NCBI RefSeq assembly: GCF_048213115.1
Contig: NZ_CP172404.1
Coordinates: forward strand, 124,001-188,000
Direction: 5' to 3'
Length of the DNA: 64,000 bases
Origin: Niveibacterium terrae
Lineage (GTDB): Bacteria > Pseudomonadota > Gammaproteobacteria > Burkholderiales > Rhodocyclaceae
The position numbers and the translations under genes are program-made. Shown piece after piece: positions 34,422 through 42,614 of this stretch. Each line of letters begins with the position of its first letter. Position 1 is the first letter of the stretch. The notes below the pieces were generated by a model that worked only from the letters and a program-made list of their open reading frames with translations, was not told the DNA's origin and made no database searches.

Positions 34422-34583
34422 TCAGCTCTTCGCCGCCGGTTTGCTAAGATCCGCGGCGGGCGCCGACTGCGCAGGCGCTGGCTGAGCCTTGGGCTGGGCC
34501 GGAAGATACAAAGCCCCCTTGATTCCGCATCCCGTCAGCAGGGCGGCGAAGAGGGCGATCAGGACGAGACGTGCGGTTTTCAT
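34422..34583 (-). CDS. lptM: LPS translocon maturation lipoprotein LptM (YifL-like)
   Basis: A 53-residue lipoprotein with the signal TARLVLIALFAALLTGC and the invariant stretch LTGCGIKGALYLP, which defines the YifL/LptM family. LptM binds the outer-membrane LptD-LptE complex and promotes correct disulfide formation in LptD. The rest is an Ala/Pro/Gln-rich tail (QPKAQPAPAQSAPAADLSKP). It is divergent from cyaY, the common betaproteobacterial order, but the usual lysA downstream of lptM is replaced here by the LytS-type system. Confidence 0.88.
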   Translation of the reverse strand: MKTARLVLIALFAALLTGCGIKGALYLPAQPKAQPAPAQSAPAADLSKPAAKS

Positions 34584-34609
34584 AGGCTCTGGCTGGAAGG
34601 AGAGAACGG

Positions 34610-34930
34610 ATGGACGAAACGGAATTCAACGCGCTGGCCGAAGCGGAACTCGGGCGTATCGAGGCGGCTTTCGAAGCCGCGGATCTCGACATCGACCAGC
34701 AGCCCGGAGGCGTTCTGCAGGTCGAGTTCGACGATGGCAGCCAGATGATCATCAACCGCCATTCGGCAGCCCGCGAGATCTGGGTTGCGGCACGGTTGGG
34801 CGGTTTTCATTTTCGCTACGACGCGGGGCGCTGGATCGCGACCCGCGATGGCGCCGAGCTGTGGCAGAGCCTCGAGACGCTCGCCACCGCTCAGGCAGGC
34901 CGCGCGGTCAGACTCGAACGCGCGGCCTGA
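34610..34930 (+). CDS. cyaY: Frataxin homologue CyaY
   Basis: CyaY binds iron and tunes IscS activity in Fe-S cluster assembly. The 106-residue protein has the frataxin alpha/beta fold: N-terminal acidic helix (ETEFNALAEAELGRIEAAFE), then VLQVEFDDGSQMIINRHSAA, REIWVAARLGGFHFRYDAGR and the C-terminal ELWQSLETLATAQAG. The acidic face residues for iron binding are present. It is divergent from lptM with 26 bp between starts and converges with ponA. Confidence 0.94.
   Translation: MDETEFNALAEAELGRIEAAFEAADLDIDQQPGGVLQVEFDDGSQMIINRHSAAREIWVAARLGGFHFRYDAGRWIATRDGAELWQSLETLATAQAGRAVRLERAA
34897..34928. terminator. Stem-loop at the end of cyaY, facing ponA
   Basis: A perfect 10-bp stem AGGCCGCGCG / CGCGCGGCCT with a 12-nt spacer lies within the last codons of cyaY and just before the ponA stop on the other strand. 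With only 2 bp between the two stops, this is probably where transcription from both sides ends, though no T-run is present. Confidence 0.45.
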
Positions 34931-34932
34931 AC

Positions 34933-37275
34933 TCAAGGCCTGTCCTCGGTGTGATGCTCGCGTGACGGAGCGGCCGGGAGCGGATTTGTGTCGTTGCCGG
35001 GGGTGGGGGTTTGTGGATCCCCTCCATCGCTTTCCTGATGGGTGTCGGCGGGAGCCTGGCCCAGCTTTTCTTCGTAGATCAGGTCATTTTTTCCGTCATC
35101 GGTGTGGATAGGGGTCAGACCCGGAGGCGCTTCGAAGACCTGTTCCGGCACGCCGCGCAGGGCTTTGCCCATAAAGTTGATCCAGATCGGCAGCGAGGCG
35201 GTGCCGCCGGTCTCGCCCGCGCCGAGTTTGCGCGGCTGGTCGTAACCGATCCAGGTGATGCCGACCAGCGTGGGCTGGTAGCCGCAGAACCAGGCATCGA
35301 CGTAGTCGTTGGTCGTGCCGGTCTTGCCGGCCAGGTCGCTGCGCTTCAGGGCCATCGCTTTGACTGCGGTGCCGTGGCGGACGACGTCCTTGAGCATGCT
35401 GTCCATCAGGTAGGCGTTGCGCGGGTCGAGAACCCGCGGTGCATCTCCTCCGGCGACCTGGACCGGAGTGCGAGCCAGCACGTTGCCGCGCTCATCCTGC
35501 ATCTCCTTGACGACGAAGGGCTGGATCCGATAACCGCCGTTCGCGAAGACCGAGTAGGCCTGGGCCATTTGCCACGGCGTGACGGAACCCGCGCCCAGCG
35601 CCATCGTCAGGTAGGCGGGGTGCTTGGTCGGATCGAAGCCGAAGCGTCCGATGTAGTCCTGGGCGTATTGCGGGCCGATCGAGTTGAGCACGCGGATCGA
35701 CACCATGTTCTTCGATTTCATCAGCGCGGTGCGCAGAGTCATCGGACCATCGTATCGGCCGTCGTAGTTCTTCGGCTCCCAGGTCTGGCTGCCTGTCTGT
35801 CCCGCCGAGAAAGTCATCGGCGAGTCATCGAAGACGCTGCTCGGCGAAAAACCCTTTTCGAGCGCCGCCGAGTAGATGAAGGGCTTGAAGCTCGAACCGG
35901 GTTGGCGCCAGGCCTGGGTGATGTGGTTGTACTTGTTGCGGTTGAAGTCGAAACCGCCGATCAGCGCCTGGACCGCTCCGTTTCGCGGATCAACGGCGAC
36001 GAAGCCGCCTTCGACTTCGGGCACCTGGACGATTTCCCAGCGCTTCTCCCCCTGGGCGATCCGGATCACCGCGCCGCGGCGCAACTGCTTGTTCTGCGGG
36101 GCGTTGGCTGCCAGCATCGGTGCGACCGAGCGCAGCCTGTCCTTCCCGAAGGCGATGATCTCTCCGCCCCGCTTATAGACGCGCATCCCGGTCGGCGAGG
36201 CGTCGAGCACGATCGCCGGCAGCATTTCACCGTTGTCGGGGATGTCTTCGAGCAGCACGTCCAGCGCTTCGTCGCTGTCGCTCGTGACGCCGCTCATGTC
36301 GACATAGGCTTCGGCGCCGCGATAGGCGTGGCGGCGCTCGAAGTCGATCAGGCCGCGGCGCAAGGCCGAGTAAGCGGCCTCCTGAGCGGTGGAGCTGATC
36401 GTCGTGATGACGCGGATGCCGGACGTGTAGGCGGCTTCCTTGAACTGGTCGACAGCCATCTGCCTGGCCATTTCGGCGACGTACTCGGCGTGAACCGGAT
36501 AGGTTTCGGTGCGCGTCCCGTGCAGAACCTTGAGCGGAGTCTCCAGTGCCGTCTGGTACTGGCTGTCGTCGATATAGTGCAGCTCGTGCATCCGCCTGAG
36601 CACATACTGCTGACGCAGGCCAGCCCGCTTGGGATTGGTGACCGGGTTATAGGCCGACGGGGCCTTCGGAAGGCCCGCCAGCATCGCTGCTTCGCCGACC
36701 GTGACCTGGGACAAGGGCTTGCCGAAGTAGGTCTGCGAAGCCGAAGCAAAGCCATAGGCCCGCTGGCCCAGGTAGATCTGGTTGAAATAGATTTCGAGGA
36801 TCTGGTTCTTGGACAGATTCTTTTCTATCTTGAGCGAGAGCAGGATCTCATAGAGCTTTCGGCTGTATGACTTCTCCCGGGTCAGGTAGAAGTTGCGGGC
36901 GACCTGCATCGTGATCGTGCTGGCCCCCTGCCTCTTTCCGCCGCTGAAGACGTTCGCGGCCGCGGCGCGGAGGAAACCGGCGATGTCGATGCCGCCGTGC
37001 TGGTAGAAGCGGTCGTCTTCGGCGGCGATGACGGCATTCTTCATGTGTTCGGGCACGTCCTGGATGCGGGCGAAAGTGCGGCGCTCCTCGCCGAATTCAC
37101 CGATCAGCTGGCCGTCCGACGTATAGACGCGCAGCGGGATGCGCGGGCGGTAGTCGGTCAGCGCTTCCAGGGAGGGGAGCTTGGGCCAGGCAAACGCTGC
37201 GGCCAACCCAAGGGAGGCGACAACAAGCAGGGCAAGGCCGAAGAGCACGGCGGCAATATAAGCGAGAACGCGCAT
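34933..37275 (-). CDS. ponA: Penicillin-binding protein 1A
   Basis: A 780-residue bifunctional class A PBP anchored in the inner membrane (TM about 4-28), polymerising and cross-linking peptidoglycan. Glycosyltransferase motifs: AAEDDRFYQHGGID (catalytic Glu86), GASTITMQVARNFYL, KNQILEIYFNQIYLG, and AAMLAGLPKAPSAYNP. An OB-like insert follows (about residues 310-410), typical of PBP1A. Transpeptidase motifs: PGSSFKPFIYSAAL (SxxK), SKNM (SxN) and AGKTGTTNDYVDAWF (KTG). The C-terminal tail is Asp/Pro-rich. It is divergent from pilM, an order seen in many beta- and gammaproteobacteria. Confidence 0.96.
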   Translation of the reverse strand: MRVLAYIAAVLFGLALLVVASLGLAAAFAWPKLPSLEALTDYRPRIPLRVYTSDGQLIGEFGEERRTFARIQDVPEHMKNAVIAAEDDRFYQHGGIDIAGFLRAAAANVFSGGKRQGASTITMQVARNFYLTREKSYSRKLYEILLSLKIEKNLSKNQILEIYFNQIYLGQRAYGFASASQTYFGKPLSQVTVGEAAMLAGLPKAPSAYNPVTNPKRAGLRQQYVLRRMHELHYIDDSQYQTALETPLKVLHGTRTETYPVHAEYVAEMARQMAVDQFKEAAYTSGIRVITTISSTAQEAAYSALRRGLIDFERRHAYRGAEAYVDMSGVTSDSDEALDVLLEDIPDNGEMLPAIVLDASPTGMRVYKRGGEIIAFGKDRLRSVAPMLAANAPQNKQLRRGAVIRIAQGEKRWEIVQVPEVEGGFVAVDPRNGAVQALIGGFDFNRNKYNHITQAWRQPGSSFKPFIYSAALEKGFSPSSVFDDSPMTFSAGQTGSQTWEPKNYDGRYDGPMTLRTALMKSKNMVSIRVLNSIGPQYAQDYIGRFGFDPTKHPAYLTMALGAGSVTPWQMAQAYSVFANGGYRIQPFVVKEMQDERGNVLARTPVQVAGGDAPRVLDPRNAYLMDSMLKDVVRHGTAVKAMALKRSDLAGKTGTTNDYVDAWFCGYQPTLVGITWIGYDQPRKLGAGETGGTASLPIWINFMGKALRGVPEQVFEAPPGLTPIHTDDGKNDLIYEEKLGQAPADTHQESDGGDPQTPTPGNDTNPLPAAPSREHHTEDRP

Positions 37276-37458
37276 GGTCTGAACCGGGTAACGGAAGCCG
37301 CGATTATATGCCTGAGCGTGCCCGGCCCGGTTCGAGTCTGCTTGTTTTCATTCCTTTTTCATAATTTTGGCTTTACATATGTTTTGAAATGCTGATAGGA
37401 TCTCAAGTAAATTGTCGTAATTGCGTCTAACCAGTTGTTTTAAAAAGGGAATTCTCCC
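37276..37458. promoter_or_regulatory. Divergent promoter region between ponA and pilM
   Basis: These 183 bp are clearly AT-richer than the rest of the window (about 37340-37450) and must carry the promoters for ponA (left) and the pil operon (right). A TTGAAA at about 37383 followed 17 bp later by GTAAAT is a possible weak pilM promoter. No gene is supported inside. Confidence 0.45.
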
Positions 37459-38538
37459 GTGATCGACTTCACTTCGATCTTTGCCGGAAAAGCCAGGCCG
37501 CTGATCGGTATCGACATCTCGTCGTCCGCCGTCAAGCTGGTCGAACTTTCCGACGTGAATGGCCGCCAGAGGCGGCTGGAACGCTACGCGATAGAGCCTC
37601 TGCCCCGGGATGCGGTCAGCGACGGCAACATCGTTCAGCTCGAGGCTGTTGCCGAGGCAGTTAAGCGTGCTTGGAAGCGGCTCTCTACAACGACACGCAG
37701 TGCGGCGCTGGCGCTCCCTGCCGGGGCTGTGATCACGAAGAAGATCATCCTGCCTGCCGACCTGCGCGAGACCGACATGGAAATCCAGGTTGAGTCCGAG
37801 GCGAACCAGTACATTCCGTTCGCGATCGACGAAGTCAATCTGGACTTTCAGGTGCTCGGGCCGGCTCCCGGTTCGGAAGGCGAGGTCGAAGTGCTGATCG
37901 CCGCATCCCGCAAGGAGAAGGTTGAGGACCGGGTCGCCGTCGCCGAGGCGGCCGGGCTCAAGCCGATCGTGATGGACGTCGAGTCCTTCGCGTCCCAGGC
38001 TGCGCTCGACCTGATTCGCGCCCAGCTGCCCGAAGGCGGGCGCAACCGCATCGTCGCACTGGTCGATGCCGGGGCAAACATGCTCAAGACCGCCGTCTAT
38101 CGCAACGAGCAGCTCCTCTATTCGCGCGAGCAACCTTTCGGCGGCAATCAGCTGACCCAGGACATCGCTCGCCAGTACGGGATGAGCGCCGATGAAGCCG
38201 AGTCGGCCAAGCGGACGGGCAGCCTGCCCGAGAACTTCGAAGTCGATCTGCTGCGCCCCTTCATGGACAGTCTGGCGCTCGAAGTCTCGCGGGCGCTGCA
38301 GTTCTTCTTTACTTCGACGACTTTCAACCAGGTCGATCATGTGATCCTCGCCGGAGGTTGTGCGGTGATTCCCGGACTCGATCAAGTCGTCGCCGGACGC
38401 ACCCAGGTGGCGACCCAGATCGCCAACCCGTTCTCGGGCATGGCTCTGGCTTCGCGCATCCGTCCCAAGAGTCTGGCGGCTGATGCGCCTGCGCTGATGG
38501 CAGCCTGCGGCCTGGCCCTGAGGAGGTTCGACGAATGA
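37459..38538 (+). CDS. pilM: Type IV pilus assembly protein PilM
   Basis: PilM is a cytoplasmic actin-like ATPase that binds the PilN N-terminus and connects the inner-membrane alignment complex to the pilus motors. The 359-residue protein has the actin-type motifs LIGIDISSSAVKLVELS near the N-terminus, IVALVDAGANMLKTAVYRNE in the middle and VDHVILAGGCAVIPGLDQVV near the C-terminus. Translation starts at a GTG. It is the first gene of pilMNOPQ; the pilN start overlaps the stop (ATGA). Confidence 0.96.
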   Translation: MIDFTSIFAGKARPLIGIDISSSAVKLVELSDVNGRQRRLERYAIEPLPRDAVSDGNIVQLEAVAEAVKRAWKRLSTTTRSAALALPAGAVITKKIILPADLRETDMEIQVESEANQYIPFAIDEVNLDFQVLGPAPGSEGEVEVLIAASRKEKVEDRVAVAEAAGLKPIVMDVESFASQAALDLIRAQLPEGGRNRIVALVDAGANMLKTAVYRNEQLLYSREQPFGGNQLTQDIARQYGMSADEAESAKRTGSLPENFEVDLLRPFMDSLALEVSRALQFFFTSTTFNQVDHVILAGGCAVIPGLDQVVAGRTQVATQIANPFSGMALASRIRPKSLAADAPALMAACGLALRRFDE

Positions 38539-39209
38539 TCAAGATCAACCTCCTTCCTCACCGTGAAGAAGCACGGCGTGGCCGTCGCCAGCAGTTTTTC
38601 GTGCTGGGGGGGATCATGCTGGCCGCGGGGCTGGTGATCGCGCTCGCGGTTCATACCTTCCTGGTTGCCCGGGTCGATGCCCAGCAGTCGAGCAACGATT
38701 TCCTGAAGGGTGAGATCGCGCGCCTGGACAAGGACATCGCCGAGATCAAGCGGCTGCGCGAACAGACTCAGGCTCTGCTGTCGCGCAAGCAGGTCATCGA
38801 ACTGCTGCAAAGCCACCGGGCCGAAACGGTCTATCTGTTCAACGAGCTGGCGCGCCAGGTTCCCGAAGGGATCTACCTGAAGTCGGTGAAGCAGACCGGA
38901 CTCAAGATCAACCTGACCGGCTATGCCCAGTCGAACGCCCGTGTTTCGACCTTGATGCGCAACCTTGATGCCTCTCCCGTCCTCGAAAAACCCGAACTGG
39001 TCGAGATCAAGGCGGTGGACGTCAATAAACGGCGCCTTTCCGAGTTCAATCTGAACATCTCGATTGAACGGGCCGACCCCGACGCTGAGAAGAAGAATGA
39101 GTCCGCGAAGGCGGTGCCGTCAGCCGCGAGCGCCCCGGCGGAGAACAAAAGTGCAACCGGGAACGCCGCGGCTCCGGCCGCGAGCACTCCGGCGGAGAAG
39201 AAATCGTGA
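38535..39209 (+). CDS. pilN: Type IV pilus assembly protein PilN
   Basis: PilN is a bitopic inner-membrane protein whose cytoplasmic N-terminus binds PilM; the signature is visible as IKINLLPHREEARRGRRQQF. A membrane helix (about residues 22-44), a coiled coil (GEIARLDKDIAEIKRLREQT) and a periplasmic ferredoxin-like domain (FNELARQVPEGIYLKSVKQT) follow. The tail from about residue 185 is low-complexity Ala/Lys/Pro (SAASAPAENKSATGNAAAPA) and makes this copy longer (224 residues) than usual. Confidence 0.94.
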   Translation: MIKINLLPHREEARRGRRQQFFVLGGIMLAAGLVIALAVHTFLVARVDAQQSSNDFLKGEIARLDKDIAEIKRLREQTQALLSRKQVIELLQSHRAETVYLFNELARQVPEGIYLKSVKQTGLKINLTGYAQSNARVSTLMRNLDASPVLEKPELVEIKAVDVNKRRLSEFNLNISIERADPDAEKKNESAKAVPSAASAPAENKSATGNAAAPAASTPAEKKS

Positions 39210-39889
39210 ACCTGTCCGCATTGCAGCGCCTGCGCGAAATCAGGCTGGACCAGCTGGTCGATGATTTTCGCCAAATGGATCCGAACGATCCCGGCCTCTG
39301 GCCTCTGGGGCCGCGGATTGTCGTGTTGCTCGGGATCCTGCTCCTGGTTCTCGGTGGAGCCTGGTATTTCGACTGGAGCAACCAGAATGAGCTGCTCAAC
39401 CAGAAGAGGCAGGAAGAAACTCAGCTCAAGGATGAGTGGCTCGGCAAGAAGCGCCAGGCCGTCAACCTCGAGGACTACCGCAAGCAACTCCAGGATATCG
39501 ATCGGCAGTTCGGCGCACTGCTCAAGCAGCTCCCGAACCGGACCGAGATGGACAACCTGCTGGTTGACGTGAACCAGGCCGGCCTCGGGCGCGGCCTGCA
39601 GTTCGAGTTCTGGAAGCCGGGCAGTGAACAGGTCCGCGACTTCTACGCCGAAGTGCCGGTTGCGATCACCGTCAACGGTGGCTACCACGACATCGGGAAT
39701 TTCGTCGGCGACGTCGCGAAGCTCTCGCGCATCGTGACGCTGAACGATATCGCGCTCGAAGTCGACAGCAAGAGCAACGCTCTGAAGATGAATGCGACCG
39801 CAGTGACCTATCGCTACCTCGACAGCGATGAGGTCGCCCAGCAGAACAAGAGCGCCAAGAATGCCAAGAGCGCCAAGGGGGCCAAGTGA
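39206..39889 (+). CDS. pilO: Type IV pilus assembly protein PilO
   Basis: PilO forms a periplasmic heterodimer with PilN. The 227-residue protein has the typical N-terminal stretch DDFRQMDPNDPGLWPLGPRI, one membrane helix (VVLLGILLLVLGGAWYF, about 34-52), a coiled coil (EDYRKQLQDIDRQFGALLKQ) and the periplasmic domain (FWKPGSEQVRDFYAEVPVAI, GGYHDIGNFVGDVAKLSRIV). Start is a GTG overlapping the pilN stop. The tail ends in a Lys/Ser/Ala repeat (NKSAKNAKSAKGAK). Confidence 0.94.
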   Translation: MNLSALQRLREIRLDQLVDDFRQMDPNDPGLWPLGPRIVVLLGILLLVLGGAWYFDWSNQNELLNQKRQEETQLKDEWLGKKRQAVNLEDYRKQLQDIDRQFGALLKQLPNRTEMDNLLVDVNQAGLGRGLQFEFWKPGSEQVRDFYAEVPVAITVNGGYHDIGNFVGDVAKLSRIVTLNDIALEVDSKSNALKMNATAVTYRYLDSDEVAQQNKSAKNAKSAKGAK

Positions 39890-40410
39890 TGAGAAATGCA
39901 TTGGCACTGATCTCCCTCGCCGTCCTGCTCGCTGCCTGCGGTGGAGATGAGCATGGCGATCTGAAGACCTGGATGACGGATTCGGCCAAGGACCTCAAGG
40001 GCCGTGTTCAGCCGCTGCCCCAGATCAAGGTGTTTCCCGTCATCGCCTACGATGCCGGCGCGCTGCCCGACCCCTTTGCAGCGGCCAAGCTTGAAACCGC
40101 CAAACCCGGAGGTGGAAGCGGCATCAAGCCGGATCTGAACCGGCGCCGTGAGCCGCTCGAAGCCTATCCGCTCGAAACGCTGAAGATGGTCGGGGCATTG
40201 CAGTCGAAAGGGCACCCTGTCGCCCTTGTCTCGGCTGCCGGAACCCTGTTCCAGGTTCGGACCGGAAACTACCTTGGGCAGAATTTTGGTGTCGTGACCA
40301 AAGTGACCGAGAGCGAGATTTCGTTGAAGGAATTGATCGAAGATACCAACGGCGATTGGGTTGAGCGTGTCAGCACGCTCCAATTGCAGGAGCAGGAGAC
40401 CAAGAAATGA
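39889..40410 (+). CDS. pilP: Type IV pilus assembly lipoprotein PilP
   Basis: PilP is an inner-membrane lipoprotein that links PilN/PilO to the secretin PilQ. This 173-residue protein has a lipoprotein signal (RNALALISLAVLLAAC), a disordered Pro-rich linker (to about residue 85), and the beta-sandwich domain LKMVGALQSKGHPVALVSAA, TGNYLGQNFGVVTKVTESEI. The ATG at 39889 shares one base with the pilO stop; the GTG at 39886 is an alternative. The next gene overlaps by 4 bp. Confidence 0.94.
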   Translation: MRNALALISLAVLLAACGGDEHGDLKTWMTDSAKDLKGRVQPLPQIKVFPVIAYDAGALPDPFAAAKLETAKPGGGSGIKPDLNRRREPLEAYPLETLKMVGALQSKGHPVALVSAAGTLFQVRTGNYLGQNFGVVTKVTESEISLKELIEDTNGDWVERVSTLQLQEQETKK

Positions 40411-42563
40411 AAACGATAGCTCGGCTGGCTGCAATCATTGTTGCGGGCTTTCTCGTCGCGGCATCCCCGCTCTCGCTTGCCCAGACGGGTGCGGCGGCGG
40501 CAAGCGCGTCCACAGCGAACAGCATAGAGGCGATCAACGTCGCCCGGCAGGGAAGTAGCCTCCAGGTCAAGGTGACGCTGAAGAAGGCATTCACCGGAAA
40601 TCTCGGAAGCTTCAGCGTAGCGAATCCTGCGCGCATCGCGATCGACTTCCCTGCGACGTCGAATGCGACCGGAGCGAATACCCAGACCTTCAACGAAGGC
40701 GATCTGCGCAGCGCGAACATTGTCCAGGCCGGAGATCGAACCCGGCTGGTGCTGAACCTGCTGAGGCCTCTCGCCTATGAGGCAAAGGCTGATGATCGTA
40801 CCGTCCTGATCACGCTTGCCGCCGCTCCGGCGAAGGGCGCGGCGACGCCTCAGGCCTCCCGCTTCGCAGAAGGCTCGCCGACGGTCAGCTCGCATTCGAT
40901 CCGCGACATCACCTTCCGGCGCGGCCGTGACGGCGAAGGCCGGATTATCGTCGATCTGTCCGATTCCTCGACCGGCATCGACATCCGCCAGCAGGGAGGC
41001 AACCTGCAGGTCGACTTCCATCGCACCTCTTTGCCGGAATCGCTGCAGCGAAAGTTTGATACCACCGATTTTGGAACTCCGGTCAGTTCGATGGCGGCAT
41101 CGAGCCAAGGCCAGAACGTGCGCCTGATCGTCACGCCCAAGGGACTCTGGGAGCACAACGCGTATCAGAGTGACAACCAGTTCGTGATCGAAGTGAAGAA
41201 GGTTCTCGAAGATCCGAAAAAGCTGGTTCAGGGGGTGGGAACGCATCGCAAATACAACGGAGAGAAGCTCTCGCTGAACTTCCAGAACATCGATGTGCGT
41301 TCGGTTCTTCAGGTTATCGCCGACTTCACGAACTTCAACATCATCACCAGCGACTCGGTCAGTGGCAACCTGACCCTGAGGCTCAAGGACGTTCCGTGGG
41401 ATCAGGCCCTGGACATCATCCTTCAGGCCAAGGGACTCGATCTGCGCAAGAACGGCAACGTGATCTGGATCGCTCCCCGCGAGGAACTGGCATCGCGCGA
41501 GAAGCTCGAATTCGAATCCAAGCAGGACATCGATAAGCTTGAACCGCTGCACACCGAGACCTTCCAGATCAACTATCACAAGGCGGTTGCAGTCGCGGCC
41601 TTCCTCAGCAACAAGGATCAGACCATCCTTTCGGCGCGGGGCAGGGTCGTCGTCGATGAGCGGACGAACAAGCTCTTCGTTTCCGATATCGGTTCCAAGC
41701 TCGAAGAGGTGCGCCGCATCATCAACGAGATCGACGTCTCGGTCCGCCAGGTCCTGATCGAAGCGCAGATCGTCGAAGCCTCCGACTCCTTCACCCGAAA
41801 CCTCGGCGTGCGCCTGGGCTTCGGGGGTAACGGCGGCGGCGTGGTCGGGACGAACTCGGCGGGCAGTAACGTCGGCCGCTATACCTACGGTAGCAATATC
41901 GCCCAGACCGCCTACGCGTCAGGCCTGACCTCGACTCAGGCGACGCTGGACCAGGCGATGGGGATCAATTTGCCGGCAGGGTCGATCTCTTCGACCGCCG
42001 CGGGGGCTCTGTCCTTCGTGCTGTGGAACAGCAATGCGACGCGCTTCCTGGCACTGGAGATCTCCGCACTGGAATACGACGGACGCGGCAAGGTGATCTC
42101 GCGGCCGCGCGTGATGACCGCCGACCAGGTCGAAGCGCTGATCGAACAGGGTGTTGAAATTCCCTACAATTCGGCAACCAGCTCGGGGGCGACCAGCGTT
42201 TCGTTCAAGAAGGCCAACCTTTCGCTTAAGGTGAAGCCGCAGATCACGCCCGACGGCAAGATCATGATGTCGCTGGACGTCAACAAGGACACCCCGAACA
42301 CCAGCCTTTCGACGACTACCGGAGTTGCGATTGACACCAAGCATGTGAAGACCGAAGTGCTGGTCGAGAATGGCGGAACGGTCGTGATCGGCGGCATCTA
42401 TACCCAGCAGATCACGAACGTGACGAACAAGATCCCTTTCCTGGGCGATCTGCCGGTCGCGGGCTACCTGTTCAGGAACAATCAGCGCTCCGATGCGAAG
42501 ACTGAACTGTTGGTCTTCATCACGCCTAAAATCGTATCGGATCAGGGCACGTCGGCGCGCTGA
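40407..42563 (+). CDS. pilQ: Type IV pilus secretin PilQ
   Basis: PilQ is the outer-membrane pore for type IV pili. The 718-residue protein has a signal peptide (to about residue 28), two AMIN domains that bind peptidoglycan (about 45-130 and 160-245), an STN/N0 domain (KLSLNFQNIDVRSVLQVIAD, LRLKDVPWDQALDIILQAKG), an N1-type domain (TNKLFVSDIGSKLEEVRRII) and the C-terminal secretin domain (QVLIEAQIVEASDSFTRNLG, VISRPRVMTADQVEALIEQG, VVIGGIYTQQI...). It is complete and normal. The usual next gene, aroK, is displaced by an Ig-like lipoprotein gene. Confidence 0.96.
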   Translation: MKTIARLAAIIVAGFLVAASPLSLAQTGAAAASASTANSIEAINVARQGSSLQVKVTLKKAFTGNLGSFSVANPARIAIDFPATSNATGANTQTFNEGDLRSANIVQAGDRTRLVLNLLRPLAYEAKADDRTVLITLAAAPAKGAATPQASRFAEGSPTVSSHSIRDITFRRGRDGEGRIIVDLSDSSTGIDIRQQGGNLQVDFHRTSLPESLQRKFDTTDFGTPVSSMAASSQGQNVRLIVTPKGLWEHNAYQSDNQFVIEVKKVLEDPKKLVQGVGTHRKYNGEKLSLNFQNIDVRSVLQVIADFTNFNIITSDSVSGNLTLRLKDVPWDQALDIILQAKGLDLRKNGNVIWIAPREELASREKLEFESKQDIDKLEPLHTETFQINYHKAVAVAAFLSNKDQTILSARGRVVVDERTNKLFVSDIGSKLEEVRRIINEIDVSVRQVLIEAQIVEASDSFTRNLGVRLGFGGNGGGVVGTNSAGSNVGRYTYGSNIAQTAYASGLTSTQATLDQAMGINLPAGSISSTAAGALSFVLWNSNATRFLALEISALEYDGRGKVISRPRVMTADQVEALIEQGVEIPYNSATSSGATSVSFKKANLSLKVKPQITPDGKIMMSLDVNKDTPNTSLSTTTGVAIDTKHVKTEVLVENGGTVVIGGIYTQQITNVTNKIPFLGDLPVAGYLFRNNQRSDAKTELLVFITPKIVSDQGTSAR

Positions 42564-42614
42564 TCACTTCATTAAAAAAGTGGCCGGGCGATGGTCCCGG
42601 CCAAGGAGAGAGAG